From: Ureibacillus thermophilus
Lineage (GTDB): Bacteria; Bacillota; Bacilli; Bacillales_A; Planococcaceae
Direction: 5' to 3' (one strand)
NCBI RefSeq assembly: GCF_042657185.1
Contig: NZ_JBHSNN010000021.1
DNA: 64,000 nt
In this document: piece by piece, positions 58,296 through 64,000 of the stretch
Layout: each line of letters begins with the position of its first letter
How positions within the stretch are numbered: the first letter of the stretch is position 1
Program-made: the position numbers and the translations under genes
The notes under the pieces: generated by a model
What the model was told of the DNA's origin: nothing
Seen by the model: only the letters and a program-made list of their open reading frames with translations
Database searches by the model: none

Positions 58296-58975
58296 TGATG
58301 CCAACCGTGTTGATTATCGATGATGAACAAGACATGCGAAATTTGATTGAAGTCATGCTTTCAAAATCATTTTTTCAAACTATTGCTGTGGAAAGCGGCG
58401 AAGAAGCCTATCCCATTATTGAACGCAAAGAAGCGGATCTTGTCCTTCTGGATGTAATGATGCCGAAAGAAGATGGATTCCGCGTATGCGAAAACATTCG
58501 AAAAATCTCATCCATACCCATTATTTTTTTGACCGCAAGAGACGCCAATGAGGACAAAGTGAAAGGGTTGACAATTGGCGGGGATGATTACATCGTCAAA
58601 CCTTTCACAGCCAGCGAACTGATTGCAAGAATTCAAGCGGTTTTAAGAAGAACTGGAATGAACAAGCAGCAGTTTCTCGAACGGGGAGTTATTAAGCTGG
58701 ATGAAGCTTCCCGCAAAGTTTATGTCAACAATCAAAAAGTTACTTTAACATTAAAGGAATTTGATTTGCTTCAGCTTTTTATGAAAAATCCGAACACCGT
58801 TTTTTCCCGAGAACAATTATTGGAAAAGATTTGGGAAATGGATTACGATGGCGGCACAAGAACGGTGGATACTCATATCAAAACATTGCGGCTAAAATTG
58901 GGGAAAATTTCAAAGGAGGCAAGCGACTATATCCAAACCGTATGGGGGATTGGTTATCGCTTTGATCAAGTATGA
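58295..58975 (+). CDS. OmpR-family response regulator
   Basis: A 226-residue DNA-binding response regulator: receiver (LIIDDEQDMRN near residue 5, phosphorylated Asp in VLLDVMMPKEDG near 51, Lys in YIVKPF near 100) and a winged-helix C-terminal domain (LTLKEFDLLQLFMKNPNTVFSREQLLEKIW and GTRTVDTHIKTLRLKL near 150-200). The start is ATG 58295 or 58298, with GGGAGG upstream; the previous gene's stop overlaps it. Its own stop overlaps the kinase (ATGA). Targets are unknown, perhaps its own operon. Confidence 0.93.
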   Translation: MMPTVLIIDDEQDMRNLIEVMLSKSFFQTIAVESGEEAYPIIERKEADLVLLDVMMPKEDGFRVCENIRKISSIPIIFLTARDANEDKVKGLTIGGDDYIVKPFTASELIARIQAVLRRTGMNKQQFLERGVIKLDEASRKVYVNNQKVTLTLKEFDLLQLFMKNPNTVFSREQLLEKIWEMDYDGGTRTVDTHIKTLRLKLGKISKEASDYIQTVWGIGYRFDQV

Positions 58976-60357
58976 GAAAGCTTTCAACCAAGATTTGGAT
59001 TTTAATTATTGCATACTTAGTGTTGACCATTGCCTTTATGTATATTTTCGCCGATTTTCTCTATGAAAAATTTTATGTAGAAGATACGAAAAGCGAAATG
59101 GTTGAGATTGGCGAAAACCTCCAATCCATGTATACAGGGGGAAAAGTAACAGATACCTTTGTAGAAAAGGTGGAGGAGTTTAATCGACATGCCAATTATG
59201 ATGTATTTGCCGTCCGCAACCCGCGGGAATTGAGTGCTTGCGTCCCTTTTGAAATTGATTACAATACTTTGATTGGTCCAAATGAACGGCGGATTTTATT
59301 GAAAGGAGAAACTGTTACAAAAATCGGCTATGAAGAGCGGTTTAATCGGGAAGTTGTATCGGTGATTTTGCCGCTATTGGATCAAAACCGATTGGAAGGA
59401 ATTATCTATATTTATTATCCTTTAGCAAAAATTACTGAATTAGCTAAAACAGAAGTGGCTATATTTATAGGTGGAGGGATGATTTTTGCTCTTCTCATCG
59501 CCATTTTGGTTCATCAAAGTTTAAAGCGGCTCATGCGTCCTTTAAACGAGCTGCAAACGGCAGTTGAAAAAATGACGGAAGGGGATTACAGCACAAGGGT
59601 AAAGGTGGCTTCCAAAGATGAGATTGGCATGCTCTCAGAAGCCTTTAACCATATGGCAGAGGCAATTCAGCAGGAAGATGAAAAACAAAAAGCGTTTTTA
59701 GCAACCGTTTCCCATGAACTGCGCACGCCGATTAGCTACATTAAAGGCTACAGCGAAGCTATTCAAAATCAACTTCTTGAAGGAAAAGAGCGGGAAGAAG
59801 CATTGGAGCTGATTCTTCGTGAAGCGATTCGCATGGAACGCATGACGAATGAATTGCTGCAGCTTGTCCGAAAAGAGCAAGAAGAAATTGAAATGTTGCC
59901 TATTGTCCTTTCAGAAACCATTCGAGAATCCGTGAAGCTCCTTGAGGGACAAGCAAAAGAAAAAAATATTCGCATGATGCAAAAGTTGGATGAAAATATC
60001 ATCGTTCAAGGAGATGAAGAGAAGCTTAAACAAATTTTCATTAATGTGATTGAAAATGCGATTCGCTACTCCAATGATAACTCGCAAGTAACCATTCTTT
60101 GTTATGAATCCGACCACCGCGCTATCGTGGAGATTCAAGATGAAGGAATTGGCATACCTGAAGAAGACCTCCCTCGTGTGACCGAACGATTTTATCGGGT
60201 TAATAAAGCAAGAAGCCGAGCTGACGGTGAAGCTGGTTTGGGACTTTCTATTGTGAAACAGTTAGTGAAACAGCATGATGGGACCCTTTCCATCAAAAGT
60301 GCTTTAGGTGAGGGAACACTTGTAACAATTTCATTACCAATAATGGAGGAAGATTGA
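58972..60357 (+). CDS. Sensor histidine kinase with HAMP domain
   Basis: A 461-residue membrane sensor. Two spans (IWILIIAYLVLTIAFMYIFADFL near residue 8 and VAIFIGGGMIFALLIAILV near 165) flank an extracellular sensor of about 130 residues. HAMP (RLMRPLNELQTAVEKMTEGDYSTRV) is near 185, then the H-box FLATVSHELRTPISYIKGY with its phospho-His near 248, and the ATPase motifs NVIENAIRYSND, DEGIGIPEEDL, GLGLSIVKQL. The gene overlaps the response regulator by 4 bp. Signal unknown; the two lipoproteins in this operon may influence it. Confidence 0.93.
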   Translation: MRKLSTKIWILIIAYLVLTIAFMYIFADFLYEKFYVEDTKSEMVEIGENLQSMYTGGKVTDTFVEKVEEFNRHANYDVFAVRNPRELSACVPFEIDYNTLIGPNERRILLKGETVTKIGYEERFNREVVSVILPLLDQNRLEGIIYIYYPLAKITELAKTEVAIFIGGGMIFALLIAILVHQSLKRLMRPLNELQTAVEKMTEGDYSTRVKVASKDEIGMLSEAFNHMAEAIQQEDEKQKAFLATVSHELRTPISYIKGYSEAIQNQLLEGKEREEALELILREAIRMERMTNELLQLVRKEQEEIEMLPIVLSETIRESVKLLEGQAKEKNIRMMQKLDENIIVQGDEEKLKQIFINVIENAIRYSNDNSQVTILCYESDHRAIVEIQDEGIGIPEEDLPRVTERFYRVNKARSRADGEAGLGLSIVKQLVKQHDGTLSIKSALGEGTLVTISLPIMEED

Positions 60358-60358
60358 C

Positions 60359-60886
60359 ATGAAAAAATGGATGATTGCTATACTGGCTGTACCTATGCTA
60401 TTAGTTGGATGCAATTCTGACGATAAAGAACCAAAAGTGGATACAAATGATGAACCTGTTGATGTTTCTGCTTTGGAAGTGAATGTTGAGATATTGACGC
60501 CGGATGAAGTGAAAGTAGGGGAGCCGGTGGAACTCGCTGCCCATGTGACACAAAACAATGAAGATGTGGAAGATGCGGATTCTGTAGAATTTGAAGTTTG
60601 GGAATCCGGTTTGCGCGAACAAGGTTCCATGATTAAAGCGGAACATGCGGGAGATGGCGTATATAAAGCAGAATTTACATTTAATCATGATGGGGTGTAT
60701 TATATGTATGCCCATACAACAGCAAGAGGTTTGCATGTAATGCCGAAAAAACAAATTATTGCAGGTAGTCCGGATATGAGCAAAGTGATTCCGGAAGAAG
60801 ATACATCGAAAGAAGACACAGCACAAATGCAGCATGAACTTCAAGATCATCATGATTCCACTGAAGATTCTCATGGGAGCCATTGA
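60359..60886 (+). CDS. FixH/YtkA-like lipoprotein with His-rich tail
   Basis: A 175-residue lipoprotein: the signal peptide ends in LLVGC with the anchoring Cys, followed by an acidic linker and a FixH/YtkA-like immunoglobulin-type domain (VNVEILTPDEVKVGEPVELAAHVTQNNEDVEDADSVEFEVWE). The C-terminus has HELQDHHDSTEDSHGSH, a histidine-rich tail that could bind copper or another metal. GAGGAAGATTG precedes ATG 60359, two bases after the kinase stop. It is the last gene of an operon with a two-component pair and a propeller lipoprotein. Confidence 0.8.
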   Translation: MKKWMIAILAVPMLLVGCNSDDKEPKVDTNDEPVDVSALEVNVEILTPDEVKVGEPVELAAHVTQNNEDVEDADSVEFEVWESGLREQGSMIKAEHAGDGVYKAEFTFNHDGVYYMYAHTTARGLHVMPKKQIIAGSPDMSKVIPEEDTSKEDTAQMQHELQDHHDSTEDSHGSH

Positions 60887-60900
60887 TGCAGAGTAGTACA

Positions 60901-60939
60901 AAAAAATCCTCAAAGTTTCGGACTTTGAGGATTTTTTTT
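60901..60939. terminator. Bidirectional terminator after the FixH-like gene
   Basis: AAAAAATCCTCAAAGT pairs perfectly with ACTTTGAGGATTTTTT around TTCGG; strong T runs occur on both strands. Confidence 0.9.
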
Positions 60940-61017
60940 GTAAACGATTTGATGAACGGTAAGTTAAGCGATTTAATAGTAAGTTCATTTCATAGGTTGT
61001 AAGCGGTTGCGATGCTC

Positions 61018-61143
61018 TTAGTGTGAGCTGCATTTTTCGCAAGTGTTTGTGTAGCATTCACTTTGTTCTTCTATTTTTTCACCGCATTTAACGCAAATTT
61101 TATCTGGCAAATTTTTGAAGAACTCAACGATATTTTCTAACAT
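61018..61143 (-). CDS. YhfH-like small zinc-ribbon protein
   Basis: A 41-residue protein with two Cys pairs, CVKCGEKIEEQSECYTNTCEKC, that can hold one zinc. The sequence MLENIVEFFKNLPDKICVKC matches YhfH of Bacillus subtilis, whose role is unknown. ATG 61143 is right behind GGAGGTCCCC; the frame continues to 61224 without a ribosome site. It stands alone on the minus strand after the FixH operon terminator. Confidence 0.8.
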   Translation of the reverse strand: MLENIVEFFKNLPDKICVKCGEKIEEQSECYTNTCEKCSSH

Positions 61144-61377
61144 GTGGGGACCTCCTTGCAGATTAACTGTTTTATAATACCTCTTTGTATTTGTAATTGT
61201 ATTATAACAGTTTTGATTCGTCAATAAGGAATTTGCCTATTTTAAAAAGTAACTGTGACACTTTTGTGAAGAGCCATGAAAAATTTGGCTAATAAGAAAG
61301 TTGAAAGGGGCGTATATATGACCGCTGTTCTATTTTTGATAAAATAAAGTTAGATGTACCGATAGGGGGGAAGAAAT

Positions 61378-62082
61378 TTGGAAAGTACGCGAATTTATAT
61401 CATTGAGGATGACTATAAAATCGCTTCTCTGCTTGCTGAAACATTGAAAAAATATCAATATGAAGTGGAAATCGTAAAAAATTTTGATGAAATTATTGAG
61501 GAATGCTTGGCTTTTTCACCGCATTTAATCTTGCTTGATATAAACTTGCCTTCTTATGATGGATATTATTGGTGCAGACAATTGAGGCAATATACAAAGT
61601 GTCCGATTATTTTTATTTCTGCCCGTTCCGGCGAGATGGACCAAGTATTTGCGTTGGAAAATGGCGGCGATGATTTTATTACAAAACCATTCAATTATGA
61701 AATTGTGCTCGCCAAAATTAAGAGTCATTTAAGGAGATCCTATGGAGAATATTCAACAAGACAGGAAGAAAGAACAGTCCAGCTGGGGCAATTGACTCTC
61801 TATTTGGAGCGAATGGAAATGCATGTGCGAAACGTGGAAATCCCTCTGCAAAAAAAGGAATGCGCCATTTTAAACTTGCTCATGCGGGAGTCGCCGAAAG
61901 TGGTATCCCGGGAAAAATTGCTTGAAGAGCTATGGGATGACCAAGCCTTTGTGGATGAAAACACATTGAATGTAAACATGACCCGCGTTCGGAAAAAACT
62001 TGCGGAGTACGGTGTTCAATCAGTGATCGAAACGGTCCGCGGCGCCGGTTATCGATTTGTTTTACATTCGGAGGAAAAATAG
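61378..62082 (+). CDS. bceR: BceR-type response regulator
   Basis: An OmpR-family regulator of 234 residues, of the type that controls bacitracin/lantibiotic exporters. YIIEDDYKIASLL is near residue 6, the phosphorylated Asp in LILLDINLPSYDG near 55, Lys in FITKPF near 104, and the winged helix has LQKKECAILNLLMRESPKVVSREKLLEELW and VDENTLNVNMTRVRKKL near 160-200. The start is TTG 61378 with GGGGGGAAG upstream. It sits upstream of the matching kinase and ABC transporter. Confidence 0.9.
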   Translation: MESTRIYIIEDDYKIASLLAETLKKYQYEVEIVKNFDEIIEECLAFSPHLILLDINLPSYDGYYWCRQLRQYTKCPIIFISARSGEMDQVFALENGGDDFITKPFNYEIVLAKIKSHLRRSYGEYSTRQEERTVQLGQLTLYLERMEMHVRNVEIPLQKKECAILNLLMRESPKVVSREKLLEELWDDQAFVDENTLNVNMTRVRKKLAEYGVQSVIETVRGAGYRFVLHSEEK

Positions 62083-62083
62083 T

Positions 62084-63058
62084 ATGGGATTAAAACTATT
62101 TTTGAAGGAGAACATATCCTTTATCATATTCGAGCTGTTCGTCGTTCTTTTTATTTTGTCTTTGTACTGGCTGGATGGGTTTCGAAACGTGGATACAGCC
62201 ATCTATTCCATCGTAATCAGTATGGTGCTTATTTTTTCTTTTCTAGCTATTCGATATGTATTCCGGAAAAATTTTCTTAATAGAATTTCCAATTTGCCAA
62301 ACTCGATGGACGATGCCCTTCAAAAAAATGCAAAAACACCGGAGCATCTTCAAATGGAGGCTTATTTGCAGGAATTGTACCGGCACTATCAAAATGAAGT
62401 GCAAAACCTTTATGTGAAACAAAATCGGCAGGAAAAGTTTCTAAATCAATGGATTCACCAAATGAAAACGCCTATTTCTGTTATAGAACTGCTGCTGCAG
62501 GAAGAGGAATTGGATCGGTCGAGCATTCAAGAAGAAGTGGACCGGTTAAAACGGGGCATTGAAATGGTATTAATGAGCGCACGACTTGAAAAGTTTGAAG
62601 AGGATATGCAGATAGATGAGGTGAATTTAAAAGAAATTGTCACGGCAACAATCAATGACAATAAACGTTTATTTATTACAAATCATGTCTTTCCGGTGAT
62701 TAATATCGACCAGACTATAACTGTGACAACCGATTCAAAATGGTTGAAATTTATGCTTGGTCAATTTATAACAAATGCCGTGAAATATACCTTCAAGCCA
62801 AATAAAAAAGTGAAAATTTTTGTAGAAAAAGATGAAGGAAAAACGGTTTTATTTGTGCAAGATGAAGGAATCGGCATTCCCAAATCCGATTTATCCCGCG
62901 TGACAAAGCCGTTCTTTACAGGGGAAAATGGCCGAAGAACAGGAGAGTCTACCGGTATGGGTTTATTCTTGGCGAAAGAAATTTGCGAGAAGTTGGGCCA
63001 TGAATTAGTGATTGAATCGGAAGTTGGAAAAGGAACAACGGTAAAAGTTGTATTCTAA
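62084..63058 (+). CDS. bceS: BceS-type intramembrane-sensing histidine kinase
   Basis: A kinase of 324 residues with two closely spaced N-terminal spans (ISFIIFELFVVLFILSLYW, TAIYSIVISMVLIFSFLAI) and almost no extracellular loop, the mark of BceS-like sensors that read the ABC transporter rather than the drug. The H-box is WIHQMKTPISVIELLLQEE with the phospho-His near residue 125; ATPase motifs are FITNAVKYTF, DEGIGIPKSDL and STGMGLFLAKEI. ATG 62084 (MGLKLFLKEN) directly follows the bceR stop. Confidence 0.92.
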   Translation: MGLKLFLKENISFIIFELFVVLFILSLYWLDGFRNVDTAIYSIVISMVLIFSFLAIRYVFRKNFLNRISNLPNSMDDALQKNAKTPEHLQMEAYLQELYRHYQNEVQNLYVKQNRQEKFLNQWIHQMKTPISVIELLLQEEELDRSSIQEEVDRLKRGIEMVLMSARLEKFEEDMQIDEVNLKEIVTATINDNKRLFITNHVFPVINIDQTITVTTDSKWLKFMLGQFITNAVKYTFKPNKKVKIFVEKDEGKTVLFVQDEGIGIPKSDLSRVTKPFFTGENGRRTGESTGMGLFLAKEICEKLGHELVIESEVGKGTTVKVVF

Positions 63059-63078
63059 GTATGAATTGAGGGAATTAT

Positions 63079-63852
63079 ATGCCAATATTGCAAGTCATCG
63101 ATGTAACAAAAGTATATGAAGGAAAAGTGACGCACCGGGCATTGAACCAATTAAGTTTTGAAGTGGAAAAGGGAGAATTTTTGGCGGTTATGGGTCCTAG
63201 CGGAAGCGGGAAAACTACCCTGCTTAACATCATTTCCACCATCGATAAACCAACATCTGGGGAGATTATTTTTAACGGAACAAAGCCACATTTATTTAAT
63301 AAAACAGAACTCGCCTATTTCAGGAGGAGAGAATTAGGCTTCATCTTTCAGGATTTTAATTTGCTTCCGATGTTGACGGTGGAAGAAAATATAGTATTGC
63401 CGCTGACCCTGGACAACCAGCCTGTTTCATTAATGAAAGAGCGGGTAATTGAACTGACGGAAAAGTTAGGCTTATCAAGCGTTTTAAATAAAAGGCCAGA
63501 TGAATTATCCGGCGGTCAAGCGCAAAGGGTGGCCATCGCCCGCGCCCTTATCCATGAGCCTGCCATCATTTTAGCCGATGAACCGACAGGAAATCTGGAC
63601 TCTCATAATTCAAGGGAAGTGCTTGAATTGTTAAGCAAAATAAACAAAGAAAGAAACGCAACAATTATTATGGTGACCCATGACCCAATTGCAGCCAGCT
63701 TCTGCGACCGGGTGCTTTTTATCAAAGATGGCGAATATTTTAATGAAATTTATCGGGATGACCGCAGGCAAACCTTTTTCCAACGAATATTAAACGTGTT
63801 GAGCTTGTTGGGGGGAAGAGTCGGTGACCTTTCATCAATTCGCTTACCTTAA
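63079..63852 (+). CDS. bceA: BceA-type ABC transporter ATP-binding protein
   Basis: The ATPase of a peptide-antibiotic resistance exporter, 257 residues. Walker A is GPSGSGKTT near residue 40, then FIFQDFNLLPMLTVEENIVLPL near 90, the signature LSGGQAQRVAIARAL near 140, and ILADEPTGNLDSHNS near 165. The pattern fits the MacB/BceA/LolD group. GAGGGAATT precedes ATG 63079. The frame overlaps the start of the next permease gene by 29 bp. Confidence 0.93.
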   Translation: MPILQVIDVTKVYEGKVTHRALNQLSFEVEKGEFLAVMGPSGSGKTTLLNIISTIDKPTSGEIIFNGTKPHLFNKTELAYFRRRELGFIFQDFNLLPMLTVEENIVLPLTLDNQPVSLMKERVIELTEKLGLSSVLNKRPDELSGGQAQRVAIARALIHEPAIILADEPTGNLDSHNSREVLELLSKINKERNATIIMVTHDPIAASFCDRVLFIKDGEYFNEIYRDDRRQTFFQRILNVLSLLGGRVGDLSSIRLP

Positions 63853-64000
63853 TGTGTTTCGGAATTTCCGGATTTACGCGGCTTTCTTTATGGCCAGCTT
63901 TTTTTCCGTGTTCGTATTTTTCATCTATTCAATGTTGATGTTTCATCCGGAAATCGAAAACGGGTATTTAGGAAAAGTGCCGATTGGCGGGATGGTCTTT
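63824..64000 (+). CDS. bceB: BceB-type ABC transporter permease, 3' truncated by window
   Basis: The first 59 codons of the permease of this BceAB-like system. GTG 63824 follows GGGGGGAAGAG. The protein begins MTFHQFAYLNVFRNFRIYAAFFMASFFSVFVFFIYSML, matching the start of FtsX-like BceB proteins (a short basic N-terminus then the first membrane span). The start lies inside bceA, so translation is probably linked. The large extracellular domain and other spans lie beyond the window. Confidence 0.88.
   Translation, partial: MTFHQFAYLNVFRNFRIYAAFFMASFFSVFVFFIYSMLMFHPEIENGYLGKVPIGGMVF

Noticed and set aside
60945..60985. Sixth phased array (CGATTT words)
   Set aside because: The two words are 24 bp apart and there are only two.

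Overview
This window is a contiguous piece of a Gram-positive Firmicutes chromosome, most like the Bacillales family Planococcaceae/Caryophanaceae (Ureibacillus or Lysinibacillus are my guess). The grounds are moderately low GC, strong AGGAGG-type ribosome sites, frequent TTG/GTG starts, a serine-type T-box, a TRAP site, and Bacillus gene order. The clearest synteny is yhaM-prsA-hpr-yhaH-trpP-hit-ecsAB-hmoB-hemEHY. Species assignment is inference.

Region by region: (1) 1-1.3 kb is the 3' part of a group II intron with its reverse transcriptase, abutting a 21-bp-phased repeat array. (2) 1.9-4.1 kb holds a fused pabB/pabC gene and the relic of a UvrD-type helicase/nuclease. (3) 4.2-18 kb is a molybdenum island: a putative formate dehydrogenase with its DUF1641 partner, fdhD, nine cofactor genes (moaA; moaC-mobA-moaB; moeB-moeA-mobB-moaE-moaD) and a molybdate transporter whose ATPase is of the MalK/UgpC type. 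(4) 18-34 kb is mixed: a peptidase S66 gene broken by one in-frame stop, queG, trmL, a catE-like dioxygenase with a CatR-type operator, acyl-CoA ligase, aldo/keto reductase, RluA, BdbC with a thioredoxin-like partner, the YhcYZ two-component pair, a 36-unit repeat array, a CDF transporter and a CNNM protein. (5) 34-44 kb carries yheB-yheA, hemZ, serA with its T-box leader, and an enoyl-CoA hydratase. (6) 44-57 kb is the Bacillus-like yhaM to hemY segment. (7) 57-64 kb has a lipoprotein/two-component/FixH operon, then a BceRSAB-type resistance module cut by the window end.

The molybdenum genes form a functional unit: uptake (ModA, ModB and the ATPase), pterin synthesis (MoaA, C, D, E, B), metal insertion (MoeA, MobA, MobB), enzyme maturation (FdhD) and the probable end user (FdhF with DUF1641). 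The heme genes hemE-hemH-hemY, the distant hemZ, and the heme-degrading monooxygenase hmoB form a second theme.

The most unusual signal is not a gene. Five separate intergenic regions (about 1298-1700, 19261-19372, 31130-31875, 37711-37890 and 40836-40950) carry arrays whose short core recurs every 21 bp, two turns of B-DNA. Four share a core related to ATCGCC/GGCGAT or its variant GRCTATTATC; the fifth has a GCACGAAA core. Other notable points are a TRAP-type NAG repeat over the trpP ribosome site, a TTAC-N5-GTAA operator, a near-perfect PerR-like box before hemE, a MITE-like element with a truncated second copy, and a 35-codon frame overlapping the stop of its upstream gene.
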